The notes: a model not told the origin generated them from the letters alone. Positions 35,296-44,455 are shown, numbered from the stretch's first letter. The stretch: DNA of 64,000 nucleotides from JAMLHH01 sp037189845 (GCA_037189845.1 JBBCIS010000004.1:62001-126000); one strand, 5' to 3'. Translations and numbers: made by a program.

Positions 35296-35324
35296 TAAAA
35301 AAGAGCTGCTAATTACAGCAGCTC
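35296..35324 (-). terminator. Terminator of the 35.3-kb lipoprotein gene
   Basis: On the minus strand GAGCTGCT-GTAATT-AGCAGCTC, an 8-bp perfect stem, runs into TTTTTTATT. It lies 24 bases past the stop of the lipoprotein and between it and rsmG. Confidence 0.8.
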
Positions 35325-35347
35325 AATATCAAAATATAATTCAAAAA

Positions 35348-35839
35348 TTATTCATAGATTTTACCTGAAATCAGATAATCATCTCCATCCGGAAAAGACC
35401 TAGCTTTCAGATTAGAAAACTCTGTACTGATTTTACCATCTTTGACAGTAATGTTTACTACAGCTCCTTCATCAAATATTGTTTCGACCAATCCCTTCTC
35501 CATTGTTACACAAGCAATTGAACAATCACCATCTCTCAATGACATGGACTTATTCACTTTGTATGTCTTTGATGTTGTAGGGAATTCTTTAAAATTTAAA
35601 GAAAACGAGCAATACTCAGTTCCATTTATCCCTGCAGCAACAAGAGAAACTACATCCGTTGTTTCCCTCTTTACTCTACTAGCTGTTTGCAGTTTATATT
35701 CAGTAGTTCCTAATTTCCAGAAAACATCTTTATAATAATTATCTCCGGAACCTGTATTATCCGTTTCATCTTTTTTACAGGACACAAGTGTCAATACTAC
35801 CATTGACATTAATAAAATAAACAGATTTGTTTTCCTCAT
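35348..35839 (-). CDS. Lipoprotein, unknown function
   Basis: 163 residues. Lipobox LVSC (Cys21) followed by KKDETDN, the usual polar tether. The beta-rich mature domain starts YYKDVFWKLGTTEYKLQTAS, has three Cys in a central stretch (GTEYCSFSLN, RDGDCSIACVTME) and ends YLISGKIYE. Resembles the many small surface or periplasmic lipoproteins of Bacteroidota. No family assigned. Confidence 0.65.
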   Translation of the reverse strand: MRKTNLFILLMSMVVLTLVSCKKDETDNTGSGDNYYKDVFWKLGTTEYKLQTASRVKRETTDVVSLVAAGINGTEYCSFSLNFKEFPTTSKTYKVNKSMSLRDGDCSIACVTMEKGLVETIFDEGAVVNITVKDGKISTEFSNLKARSFPDGDDYLISGKIYE

Positions 35840-36096
35840 TTTATAGTTTTAAAATAAATAATGATAAATATAACAATAAAATACAATTAGATAACCATTG
35901 CTACTGATTTAATTTTTCACAGAAAAACATGGCTGTACTGATTCTCAGCAATTATTACAACTATCCATTATCACACAAATAAATTTCTCCGCTAAAAAGT
36001 AATGTATTTGTAGGATTATTTACACTCAGGCATTCTTATTGCAAGAAACCCTCCAAAAGATTACGAATAATTAATGTTACAATCAAAAGTTTTAAT

Positions 36097-36104
36097 TAGT
36101 TTTG
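36097..36104 (+). promoter_or_regulatory. -7 promoter element TAGTTTTG
   Basis: TAnnTTTG match placing a transcription start near 36111, just ahead of the structured leader. No clear TTG element at the -33 position. Confidence 0.45.
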
Positions 36105-36110
36105 TACCTG

Positions 36111-36272
36111 ATGAACCAGATGCTCACATACCCTATTGTCAGGGGTCTTCATTTTGAATGTAGGCCTTGAGGCCGGCTCATTTTCCTCCGAGGAGGCGTA
36201 TACGCCTTATTTTTTCTATCCTTTTATTTTGGTACAAACCGCCTTCATTAAAAGCTTTATCTTTATACGATA
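36111..36272 (+). promoter_or_regulatory. Structured leader (candidate attenuator) of the GNAT-argG operon
   Basis: Four hairpins in order: ACCCT/AGGGGT (36130-36146), GGCC-TTGA-GGCC (36163-36174), CCTCC-GA-GGAGG (36185-36196) and AGGCG-TATA-CGCCT (36194-36207). The last is followed by TATTTTTTC and is a terminator; the third shares bases 36194-36196 with it, so the two exclude each other. A 16-codon frame from 36120 (MLTYPIVRGLHFECRP, stop TGA at 36168-36170) has two Arg AGG codons and ends in the second hairpin. This fits transcription attenuation. Confidence 0.5.
36194..36216 (+). terminator. Intrinsic terminator inside the argG leader
   Basis: AGGCGTATACGCCT, a 14-base perfect palindrome, is followed by TATTTTTTC. 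It lies 57 bases before the GTG start of the first gene, so it would stop transcription before the operon unless the alternative hairpin forms. Confidence 0.65.
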
Positions 36273-36986
36273 GTGAAAATTAAAAACGAAAACAAATTCG
36301 TTGTTCAGGTAGCTACAGCAGCACATGCTGTCTATGCTGAAGAAATCTGCAGAATGATGGAAGACTCTGCAAAAAAGAGGGGTACCGGCATCGCAAAACG
36401 CAAGCCGGAATATATTTCTCAGAAAATGCTGGAAGGCAAAGCCATCATAGCCACTTCTACTGACGGGGAAATCGCAGGATTCTGCTATATCGAGGTCTGG
36501 CAGGGTAAAAACTACGTGGCCAACTCCGGTCTTATTGTCAACGAGAAATTCAGAAATGCCGGTCTGGCAAAAAAAATCAAACAGAAAGCATTTGAATTGA
36601 CCCGTAAAAAATATCCTGATGCAAAAATGTTTGGGATCACCACCAGTCTTGCAGTCATGAAAATTAACTCAGAACTGGGCTACAAACCTGTGACCTTTTC
36701 TGAGCTGACTCAGGACGAAGCATTCTGGAGTGGTTGTCAGAGCTGTGTCAACTACGACATCCTCACCCGTACAGAACGTAAAAACTGTCTGTGTACCGGA
36801 ATGATGTACGACCCGAAAGCAGATAAGAAAAAACAATTCGTGGAAACGTTGAAAAAACAAAACACGAACAAAAAGATTCCAAGCAAATTATCTGTACCTA
36901 AAACCCAGAAAACCAAAGTCGCAAAAGGTCTTAAAAAAGACACTAATAACAAGTTGAAAAATTCTAAAGTCGAAGTTCATGTCTGA
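36273..36986 (+). CDS. GNAT acyltransferase of the arginine operon (candidate N-acylglutamate synthase)
   Basis: 237 residues from a GTG start. GNAT domain in residues 10-170: AEEICRMMEDSAKKRGTGIA, GKNYVANSGLIVNEKFRNAG then LAKKIKQKAFELTRKKYPDA (acetyl-CoA loop) and MKINSELGYKPVTFSELT. A Cys-rich stretch (SGCQSCVNYDILTRTERKNC) and a basic, Lys-rich tail of about 50 residues follow. The stop overlaps argG by 8 bases. Bacteroidota lack a classical ArgA, and a GNAT beside argG is a plausible first enzyme of arginine synthesis; that role is inferred from context. Confidence 0.75.
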   Translation: MKIKNENKFVVQVATAAHAVYAEEICRMMEDSAKKRGTGIAKRKPEYISQKMLEGKAIIATSTDGEIAGFCYIEVWQGKNYVANSGLIVNEKFRNAGLAKKIKQKAFELTRKKYPDAKMFGITTSLAVMKINSELGYKPVTFSELTQDEAFWSGCQSCVNYDILTRTERKNCLCTGMMYDPKADKKKQFVETLKKQNTNKKIPSKLSVPKTQKTKVAKGLKKDTNNKLKNSKVEVHV

Positions 36987-38181
36987 AAATAAAAAAGTAG
37001 TATTAGCCTATAGTGGCGGATTGGATACATCTTTCTGTGTAAAATATCTAACTGAAGAAAAAGGATTAGAAGTTTATGCGATCACTGTCAACACCGGTGG
37101 TTTCACTGAGCAGCAAATCAAAGATATAGAAACCAGAGCACTATCTCTAGGAGTCAAAGAGTATGTTGCGAAAGATGTCACCAGAGAATACTACGACAAA
37201 TGTTTGAAATACCTGGTTTTTGGCAACGTATTGAAAAACAACACTTATCCCCTTTCAGTAAGCGCAGAACGTGTATTTCAGGCCATCGCAGTAGCAGAAT
37301 ACGCCAAATCTATCGGAGCAGGTTATATCGCTCACGGTAGTACAGGTGCAGGAAACGACCAGGTGCGTTTCGACATGATTTTCAACATTGTACTTCCGGA
37401 AGCTGAAATCATCACTCCTATCAGAGATTTGAGACTCAGCCGTGAAGCCGAAATTGAATATCTGAAAACCAAAGGAGTAGATATCGATGCTGCTAAAGCT
37501 ATGTACTCTATCAATCAGGGCATCTGGGGAACTTCAGTAGGTGGCAAGGAGACTTTGACCTCTGATCAGACTTTACCGGAGTCTGCATATCCTACGCAAT
37601 TGACAAAAGAGGGTTCAGAAGATATCACTATCACTTTCGAGAAAGGTGAGCCGGTAGCATTGAACGGTAAAAAATATAACCATCCGACAGAAGTAGTTCA
37701 GGAACTGGAGCGCATAGCCGCGCCTTATGCAATAGGGAGAGATATCCATGTTGGAGATACTATTATCGGTATCAAAGGTCGTGTAGGGTTTGAAGCTGCA
37801 GCACCTTTGGTCATCATCAAAGCGCACCATTTATTGGAAAAGCACGTGTTGACCAAGCAACAGCTGACATGGAAAGATTTACTGGCAAATCCTTACGGAA
37901 ATTTCCTGCACGAAGGTCTTTTCTACGAACCGGCAATGCGGGATATCGAAGCATTTTTCACCTCTACACAAGCACATGTTACAGGTGACGTCATCATTCG
38001 TCTGCAACCATACAGATTTATTACAGTAGGGATCAAATCGCCTTATGACCTTATGCAGAGCAAGTTCGGAAGCTATGGTGAAATGAACAACGCATGGACA
38101 GGAGATGACGTAAAAGGTTTTGCTAAAATCTTTTCCAATCAAATCATGATTCACACAAGAGTAAAAGAGTCGGCAGAATAG
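36979..38181 (+). CDS. argG: Argininosuccinate synthase
   Basis: 400 residues, full length. LAYSGGLDTSFCVKYL is the ATP pyrophosphatase loop; GSTGAGNDQVRFD, EAEIITPIRDL and TSVGGKETLTSD line the citrulline and aspartate site. Joins citrulline and aspartate with ATP to argininosuccinate. Translationally coupled to the GNAT gene (8-base overlap) and governed by the same leader. The remaining arg genes are not in the window. Confidence 0.96.
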   Translation: MSENKKVVLAYSGGLDTSFCVKYLTEEKGLEVYAITVNTGGFTEQQIKDIETRALSLGVKEYVAKDVTREYYDKCLKYLVFGNVLKNNTYPLSVSAERVFQAIAVAEYAKSIGAGYIAHGSTGAGNDQVRFDMIFNIVLPEAEIITPIRDLRLSREAEIEYLKTKGVDIDAAKAMYSINQGIWGTSVGGKETLTSDQTLPESAYPTQLTKEGSEDITITFEKGEPVALNGKKYNHPTEVVQELERIAAPYAIGRDIHVGDTIIGIKGRVGFEAAAPLVIIKAHHLLEKHVLTKQQLTWKDLLANPYGNFLHEGLFYEPAMRDIEAFFTSTQAHVTGDVIIRLQPYRFITVGIKSPYDLMQSKFGSYGEMNNAWTGDDVKGFAKIFSNQIMIHTRVKESAE

Positions 38182-38706
38182 TAAATAATATATTGAGTAC
38201 AGAGTCTTGAGTATCGGATAATGCATCATGGCTCAAGACCTGCTACTAATAATCAGTTAATATATGCTGTTGTTGCCCGAAGCATCCTTTATCTGATATT
38301 TTGACCTGTCTGCAACAGGCAGGTTTTCATTATCACTTGTAAAGATCGAGCGCTTTGCTCAATTTCTTTCATACCACAAATCAACAGACTACAATTCAGG
38401 CCTCTTTCATCGGGAAACAGTTTGTACTCAAAGTAACAAAATTCATTGCAAGCGAAATCAATTAGCATATAATCTTTCACGTATTTATACTTCCCGCAAA
38501 TAAATAAAAAAACACCTATCTAAATTTCACTAACAAATATCCCGGGTAAAATCATATTGAAGTTTTTAGTATTTTTATTTTTAAAATCTCAATCACCTGA
38601 AAACTGTCAGAATCAATTAAATAGCTTTTGATATGTTCAGAAAGAGTATTGAAATTCATAATCAGTTCATGATTAAGCATATCTGCTCTTAATTAAAAAA
38701 ACAAAT
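38182..38706. other. Intergenic region after argG
   Basis: 525 bases. Apart from the terminator at 38304-38328 it holds only short GAGTATTGAGTA-like AT-rich words and no credible ORF; the frame at 38289-38480 on the minus strand runs through the terminator and is not called. The promoter of the T9SS cargo gene must be near 38650. Confidence 0.55.
38304..38328 (+). terminator. Terminator of the GNAT-argG operon
   Basis: ACCTGTCT-GCAAC-AGGCAGGT, an 8-bp stem with one G-U pair, then TTTTCATT. It lies about 120 bases past the argG stop. Confidence 0.65.
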
Positions 38707-40143
38707 ATGGCTAACATCTATACGGGATTAAAAAAGCAAAACAATTTATGTATTCTAATTGCGACCTTCATACTGACAACCTTGCCGGATACTAATGCGC
38801 AGACACCATTTAAGTGCGACCATACTATGTATCTGAGTAATGGTACATCTTTATACTCGTATTCAACTTCCGGCATCCAGACTTACCTTTTCGAGGTAGG
38901 CAACGTCAACTCTCTTGGTTTTGCCAAAACAGGAATCATGTGGGCTTTTGACCAGACTGTAGGCTCTAAATCTGTGGTAACTATTGATTCAAATGGTATT
39001 GTGACACCAATATTCATCCCGGACTTACCCATACCTGTGGGTCCTAACACCAATTATAATGTGGGAGCAGTAGATACCAATGGCTATTACTACCTCTACG
39101 ACGGAGAGACGACTGCCAGGTTTTACATCATAGATACAGACCCTGCCCGTGATACATACGGACGACTTGTCGACCCTACTGCAAACGGAGGAATAGTACC
39201 TTATCTGGCAGATACCCGTATCCCCAAAGGTACGGTTATCTCTCCTACTGCAAACGGTGGTGCCAACCGCAGATTAATTTCTGACTGGTGCGTAAATCCT
39301 TTAGACGGAAGATTGTATGCTATGACCAACAGTGCTTCTGTCCGGCCATATATTCTGGTAAGCTATGATCCTGTAACCGGCAACATACAAGAGCACACTA
39401 ACAGTATAACAGGTGATAATATACGCAATACACCCAGTTACGGAGCCATTTTCCTTGATTTATTAGGAAATTTTTATGTTTTTGCAAACCAGCGCGGTCA
39501 CTTATACAGTATCAATGTGGCAAACAGTGCAGCCAGGCAATTATCCACATATTCCATCACATCCAACAATGTGGATGGCGCAAATTGTATTCTCAATGAA
39601 AGAGGACTTTTACCCGTCAAGCTTATCCGGTTCGACACGCATAAAAAAGGCGATATCATACAGCTGGAGTGGTCTACAGCTTCAGAATCAAACTGCAAAA
39701 GCTTTGATATCCAAAGAAGTACCGATGGCATCAACTGGATAAAAATCGGTATAGTTCCCAGCCAGTCCATAAACGGCAACAGTAACACAAGACTGGATTA
39801 TACGTTCACAGATCACTCTCCTGCTGAGGATATCAACTATTACAGATTGAAACAGACCGATTTTGATGGTCAGTATGAATACAGCCATATACGAAAAGAA
39901 GAATTCAGAAACAGCACATCTCTCAAATGGTACCCGAACCCCACATCAGGTAAGATAAGTATTGAGGGCATCCCAAAAGAAACAAGGTTCAGAGTGTATA
40001 GTGTATCAGGAATGCTGATGCACGAGAGCCAATTATCCGAAGGTATGCAGGCAATAGATCTGAATAAATTGCCGTCAGGAGCATATTATATACAGTTTTC
40101 CAACGATTCTATGGAAAGAGCTGATAAACTGATCAGAAAGTAG
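38707..40143 (+). CDS. Secreted protein with type IX sorting domain (T9SS cargo)
   Basis: 478 residues. Signal peptide to about residue 32 (DTNAQ). Residues 35-300 look like a WD/propeller-like repeat region (DUF6923-like; YYLYDGETTARFYII, NPLDGRLYAMTNSASV), then a linker beta domain with IIQLEWSTASESNCKSFDIQ and RLDYTFTDHSPAEDINYYRL. The last 75 residues are a type A C-terminal sorting domain: WYPNPTSGKISIEG, then FRVYSVSGMLMHESQL and LPSGAYYIQFSND. Exported across the outer membrane and anchored or released. Substrate unknown. Confidence 0.85.
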   Translation: MANIYTGLKKQNNLCILIATFILTTLPDTNAQTPFKCDHTMYLSNGTSLYSYSTSGIQTYLFEVGNVNSLGFAKTGIMWAFDQTVGSKSVVTIDSNGIVTPIFIPDLPIPVGPNTNYNVGAVDTNGYYYLYDGETTARFYIIDTDPARDTYGRLVDPTANGGIVPYLADTRIPKGTVISPTANGGANRRLISDWCVNPLDGRLYAMTNSASVRPYILVSYDPVTGNIQEHTNSITGDNIRNTPSYGAIFLDLLGNFYVFANQRGHLYSINVANSAARQLSTYSITSNNVDGANCILNERGLLPVKLIRFDTHKKGDIIQLEWSTASESNCKSFDIQRSTDGINWIKIGIVPSQSINGNSNTRLDYTFTDHSPAEDINYYRLKQTDFDGQYEYSHIRKEEFRNSTSLKWYPNPTSGKISIEGIPKETRFRVYSVSGMLMHESQLSEGMQAIDLNKLPSGAYYIQFSNDSMERADKLIRK

Positions 40144-40327
40144 ACAATAAACAATTAATTTAAGACACACAGATTTTCTGAAAAACGCCAGCCTTACAAG
40201 AGTTTATTATCATTAATAAAATTCAGAATATAGAATATGAATGTATCTTCCGGACAAAAAGCAACTTCAAAACTTATTGATCGACATCAATTGATATAAC
40301 TTCAACATAAGTCGAAAATGTAAAGAA

Positions 40328-41218
40328 TTATATTTTTAAGGCAACCTTCTCTCCCATTTTAACTAATGTTTCTATTCTTTTGGCAGAAAACTCCTGTATA
40401 TCTTCATCCGGAAGAATTGTCCCTTTTTTAAAGAGCTGAATAATGGTAGAACCTCCGAATTCGAAATACCCTTTTTCGTCACCCCTTTTAAATCTTTTTG
40501 CGCCATAATGGTGTTGAATAATCTTACCTACCAATAAGGCCCCTACTTCAATATGCAAAACATCTCCGAAATTTCTTGTATGCAGCACGGTCATCTCCCG
40601 GTAATTTTTCGCCAGCAGTGACTTGGTCGTATTCAAAGCTAAAGGATGTACGGAATGTAATTTCCCTTTCAGGCGAACCACTTTCTCCTGTAAACCTTCA
40701 TCTATATAACAGTAACGATGATAATCTGCAGGAGCCAGCCTGTATACAAAACACCATCCGTCTTTATATTCATCAACTATTTTTTTACTTTTCACCAATT
40801 CATCTAATCGATATACATATCCTTTTACCGGTAATTTTACTTCTTTAGAAAGGTCAAAAACCAATAATCTGGAATCAGCAGGTGAGATCAGTGTTTTAAC
40901 ATTTGCATCTATAGGCCTTGCATTGTCCTTCAATTCTCTGATAAAAAAATCATTGAAGCTTTTGAATGAATCCATTGGCCGCTTGATTTCCTCTGTATTG
41001 ATTTTATAGTGCTCTATAAATTTGGGAATATTCACCACACTCCTTTTACTTTTTACCATAAAACCATACACACTGGACAATGCCCGCTTTGTCAATATTG
41101 TCTCAGTCAATAGCTTACCTAAGCTGGTACTATATAAAAATGCCAGTCCATCTGCTTTATATGTATTTTCGTATTCTATACTTTTGGTATTTCTATTGTA
41201 CAATGCCGGAGATTTCAT
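40328..41218 (-). CDS. psd: Phosphatidylserine decarboxylase
   Basis: 296 residues. The self-cleavage site is FEFGGSTIIQLF near residue 255, with Ser as the future pyruvoyl group; GGST instead of LGST is a known variant. LAPADYHRYCYIDEG and HTRNFGDVLHIEVGALLVG complete the active-site region. Makes phosphatidylethanolamine at the inner membrane. It lies beyond the terminator that ends the ilv operon, so it has its own transcription unit. Confidence 0.9.
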   Translation of the reverse strand: MKSPALYNRNTKSIEYENTYKADGLAFLYSTSLGKLLTETILTKRALSSVYGFMVKSKRSVVNIPKFIEHYKINTEEIKRPMDSFKSFNDFFIRELKDNARPIDANVKTLISPADSRLLVFDLSKEVKLPVKGYVYRLDELVKSKKIVDEYKDGWCFVYRLAPADYHRYCYIDEGLQEKVVRLKGKLHSVHPLALNTTKSLLAKNYREMTVLHTRNFGDVLHIEVGALLVGKIIQHHYGAKRFKRGDEKGYFEFGGSTIIQLFKKGTILPDEDIQEFSAKRIETLVKMGEKVALKI

Positions 41219-41302
41219 TTCCTTTCAATCTTTTATATTTCTTTATCGGTAATGTTTTTTGAGTCTGCTGCGAAACTAACAAATGTTTTTAAAGTCAAAA
41301 AC

Positions 41303-41329
41303 AAAAGGCAACCCAAACGAGTTGCCTTT
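41303..41329 (-). terminator. Terminator of the ilvB-ilvN-ilvC operon
   Basis: On the minus strand GGCAACTC-GTTT-GGGTTGCC with A/T-rich flanks, followed by TTTTGTTTTTG. Directly after the ilvC stop. Confidence 0.75.
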
Positions 41330-41349
41330 ATATATCAGTATAGAACAGA

Positions 41350-42393
41350 TTATTTACCTGGTCTTAAGCTTCTTACAGTTTTACCAGCCTGCCACATTTC
41401 GCTTTCACGGATCTCAGCAAGTTCTGCTTCTAATTTCACTCTGTAATCAGGTTGAGAGTTTGTATCGATAGATCTTTGAGCCTCTTCACCTGCTGCTACT
41501 TTAGCATACAATTCTTTGAATACAGGTAATACAGCTTCTCTGAACGGACCTTTCCAGTCTAAAGCACCTCTTTGAGCTGTAGTAGAACAGTTAGCATACA
41601 TCCAGTCCATACCGTTTTCACCAACCAATTTGATCAATGACTCAGTCAACTCTTCAACAGTCTCGTTGAAAGCTTCAGATGGTGAGTGACCGTTTTCTCT
41701 TAATACAGAGTACTGCGCCTCCATCATACCTGCAAGAGCTCCCATCAGAACACCTCTTTCGCCGGTTAAGTCAGAATATACTTCTTTTTTGAAAGTAGTT
41801 TCAAACAAATATCCTGAACCGATACCAATACCGATAGCAATACATCTTTCATGAGCACGGCCTGTAGCATCCTGGAATACCGCATAAGAAGAGTTCAAAC
41901 CTTTACCTTCAAGGAACAATCTTCTCAATGAAGTTCCTGAACCTTTAGGAGCAGCTAAGAATACATCCACATCAGCAGGAGGAATGATACCTGTACGCTC
42001 TTTGTAAGTCACACCAAAACCGTGAGAGAAATACAATGCTTTACCTGCAGTCAAATGTTTTTTAACAGTTGGCCACAACTCGATCTGAGCAGCATCAGAT
42101 AGCAAGTACATGATGATAGTACCTTTTTCAAGAGCCTCTTCCAATTCAAAAAGGTTTTGGCCTGGTACCCATCCATCAGCTACAGCTTTATCCCATGAAG
42201 CACCTGGTTTTCTTTGACCTACGATCACATTAAAACCATTGTCTCTAAGATTTTGAGCCTGACCAGGACCTTGTACACCATATCCGATTACAGCGATAGT
42301 CTCATCTTTAAGAATTTCTCTCGCTTTTGAAAGTGGGAACTCTTCGCGCGTAACTACTTGCTCATCAATTCCACCAAAGTTTAATATTGCCAT
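41350..42393 (-). CDS. ilvC: Ketol-acid reductoisomerase
   Basis: 347 residues, short class I. NADPH motif GYGVQGPGQAQNLRDNG and the phosphate loop GQRKPGASWDKA at the N-terminus; metal-binding helices with ERGVLMGALAGMMEAQYSVL and NETVEELTESLIKLVGENG at the C-terminus. Isomerises and reduces acetolactate in Val, Leu and Ile synthesis. Last gene of ilvB-ilvN-ilvC (39-base gap). Confidence 0.95.
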   Translation of the reverse strand: MAILNFGGIDEQVVTREEFPLSKAREILKDETIAVIGYGVQGPGQAQNLRDNGFNVIVGQRKPGASWDKAVADGWVPGQNLFELEEALEKGTIIMYLLSDAAQIELWPTVKKHLTAGKALYFSHGFGVTYKERTGIIPPADVDVFLAAPKGSGTSLRRLFLEGKGLNSSYAVFQDATGRAHERCIAIGIGIGSGYLFETTFKKEVYSDLTGERGVLMGALAGMMEAQYSVLRENGHSPSEAFNETVEELTESLIKLVGENGMDWMYANCSTTAQRGALDWKGPFREAVLPVFKELYAKVAAGEEAQRSIDTNSQPDYRVKLEAELAEIRESEMWQAGKTVRSLRPGK

Positions 42394-42432
42394 TGTTGAC
42401 GATTTGGTTTGTTTAATTAACTATTATAAATT

Positions 42433-42663
42433 TTAGTTCAATGTTGTTTCGTAAATATCGATTACCTTATCCAGCTGTTTCTGAATATTTTCTGCCATCC
42501 ATTCATCAGCAAGAAAATCGATTGTAAAAAGCCCGTCTTCTTCATTCACTTTAGAGTAGGAAAAATTTACCACTTCAATTTTTCTTCTGGAAAAAATGAG
42601 CATGAATTTACCAATTAAAACCGGACTATTCTGAGAAAGTATTTTGATTGAATGCTGTTTCAT
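42433..42663 (-). CDS. ilvN: Acetolactate synthase small subunit, ACT domain only
   Basis: 76 residues: a single ACT domain, SPVLIGKFMLIFSRRKIEVV then FSYSKVNEEDGLFTIDFLAD. The usual IlvN/IlvH is 85-195 residues with a second domain, so this is at the short end, similar to the E. coli IlvM type. The ACT fold binds the feedback effector and activates the large subunit. It begins 5 bases after ilvB. Confidence 0.85.
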   Translation of the reverse strand: MKQHSIKILSQNSPVLIGKFMLIFSRRKIEVVNFSYSKVNEEDGLFTIDFLADEWMAENIQKQLDKVIDIYETTLN

Positions 42664-42668
42664 AGGAA

Positions 42669-44420
42669 TTAAGATTGTGGTTCAAGAATAACTTCATAAG
42701 CAGCAGCACCACTTGGTACCATCGGGAAGATATTAGCTTCTTTCTCTACCACTACTTCCAATAAATACGGACCATCATGCGCAAACATTCTGTCGAACGC
42801 AGCGTCTAACTCTTCTCTTTCTGTCACTTTCTCTGCAGGAATTCCAAAACCTTTTGTAATCTCTACAAAGTTAGGGTTGATCAATTCTACCTGAGAATAC
42901 CTGTAATCAAAGAACAGCTGCTGCCACTGACGCACCATACCCAGGAAGTTATTGTTGAAAATAACAATTTTCACAGGGAGGTTGTGCTGCCAGATAGTAC
43001 CCAATTCCTGAATAGTCATCTGGAAACATCCGTCACCGATAATAGTCACGACTGTTCTGTCAGGAGCTGCCATCTGTGCACCGATTGCTGCAGGAAGCGC
43101 AAATCCCATAGTTCCCAAACCTCCACTGGATACCCAGCTGTTAGGCACATTGTAATCATAATATCTCATGGCAAACATCTGGTGCTGGCCCACATCCGGA
43201 ACGATGATAGCTTCTCCTTTGGTTTTCTCATTGATATATTTCATCAGCTCGCCCATTCTGGGACTCCCGTCCGTAGGATTGAGCTCGCCTTTAATAACTT
43301 TCTCGTATTCTTCTTTGTCACAATCTCTGAATTTCTGTATCCAGCTATCGTGTTTTCTTTCTTCCAGTAAAGGCAATAATGCTTCCAGACCGGCTTTTGC
43401 ATCCGCTAAGATGCTCACTTCGTTCTTAACCACTTTATTGAGCTCGGAAGGATCAATTTCCAGATGGATAATTTTCGCCTGCTTTGCATAACGGGTTACA
43501 TCACCTGTCACACGGTCATCAAATCTCATCCCTACTGCGAACAATACATCGCAATTATTGGATAAAAGATTCGGGCCATAATTGCCATGCATACCCGGAA
43601 TTCCTACATATAAATCGTGCTTAGGAGAAAAGCCACCTAATCCCTGAAATGTGGTACATACCGGAATTCCTGCTTTTTCAGCAACTGCCTGCAATGCAGC
43701 TTCAGCACCTGAAATCAACACCCCATGACCAGAAATGATCATCGGTCTCTCAGCTTTATTCAGGATGTCAGCAGCTTTTTCTACCGAAGATATATTCAAG
43801 ACCGGATTAGGATTGTAACCTCTGACAGAGGTGCATTCTTCGTATCCTAACCACTCCATCATTTCAAACTGAGCATTTTTAGTGATATCAATCAATACCG
43901 GGCCTGGTTTGCCGGAGTTAGCGATATAAAATGCTTTTGCTATAGCTGCAGGAATTTCAGCTGCACGCGTCACCTGATAATTCCACTTGGTGATGGGAGC
44001 TGTGATACCGATAACATCTGTTTCCTGGAAAGAGTCTGTACCTAAAAGATGCTTAGCTACCTGACCTGTAATGCACACCATCGGACTGGAATCCATGATA
44101 GCGTCTGCAATACCTGTCACCAGATTAGTAGCCCCCGGACCGGATGTAGCAAAACATACTGCCGCTTTATTTCTCACCCTTGCCCATCCTTCTGCAGCGT
44201 GTGTTGCACCTTGTTCGTGACGAACCAGAATGTGCTTGATTTTATCTGTAAAATGAAAAAGTGCATCATAGATAGGCATGATAGCACCGCCGGGATATCC
44301 ATAAATTACATCTATACCTTCCTCTAACAGACAACGAATTACAGCCTCTGCGCCACTGACCATCAAAGGTTGTTTGGGAGCCTGCTTATCTGACGGATCG
44401 GTATTTGTATCAAAAGCCAT
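42669..44420 (-). CDS. ilvB: Acetolactate synthase large subunit
   Basis: 583 residues from the ATG at 44420; an in-frame TTG two codons upstream is a poorer start. ThDP enzyme: HEQGATHAAEGWAR (catalytic Glu), GDGCFQMTIQELGTIWQ with NNNFLGMVRQWQQLFF as the ThDP-Mg motif, and the FAD region between. Condenses pyruvate to acetolactate or with 2-oxobutyrate. A TATATTTG box and two identical 13-bp repeats lie in its promoter region. Confidence 0.95.
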   Translation of the reverse strand: MAFDTNTDPSDKQAPKQPLMVSGAEAVIRCLLEEGIDVIYGYPGGAIMPIYDALFHFTDKIKHILVRHEQGATHAAEGWARVRNKAAVCFATSGPGATNLVTGIADAIMDSSPMVCITGQVAKHLLGTDSFQETDVIGITAPITKWNYQVTRAAEIPAAIAKAFYIANSGKPGPVLIDITKNAQFEMMEWLGYEECTSVRGYNPNPVLNISSVEKAADILNKAERPMIISGHGVLISGAEAALQAVAEKAGIPVCTTFQGLGGFSPKHDLYVGIPGMHGNYGPNLLSNNCDVLFAVGMRFDDRVTGDVTRYAKQAKIIHLEIDPSELNKVVKNEVSILADAKAGLEALLPLLEERKHDSWIQKFRDCDKEEYEKVIKGELNPTDGSPRMGELMKYINEKTKGEAIIVPDVGQHQMFAMRYYDYNVPNSWVSSGGLGTMGFALPAAIGAQMAAPDRTVVTIIGDGCFQMTIQELGTIWQHNLPVKIVIFNNNFLGMVRQWQQLFFDYRYSQVELINPNFVEITKGFGIPAEKVTEREELDAAFDRMFAHDGPYLLEVVVEKEANIFPMVPSGAAAYEVILEPQS

Positions 44421-44435
44421 ACTCAAAGAAACGTT

Positions 44436-44448
44436 AGTTTAGTGTTTT
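44436..44448. repeat. 13-bp direct repeat, copy 1 (ilvB promoter)
   Basis: AGTTTAGTGTTTT, 15 bp in front of the ilvB ATG and identical to the copy at 44509-44521. The two bracket the promoter box at 44456-44463. Candidate regulator sites. Confidence 0.5.
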
Positions 44449-44455
44449 GGAGTTG

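Larger units (their letters stand above)
35840..36272. other. Intergenic region containing the argG-operon promoter and leader
   Basis: 433 bases. The left part (35840-36090) is plain AT-rich sequence and must hold the minus-strand lipoprotein promoter. The right part holds a promoter box and a structured leader, described separately. Confidence 0.6.

Noticed and set aside
38289..38480. 63-codon minus-strand frame in the gap after argG
   Set aside because: It contains the argG terminator hairpin and has no protein-like pattern.
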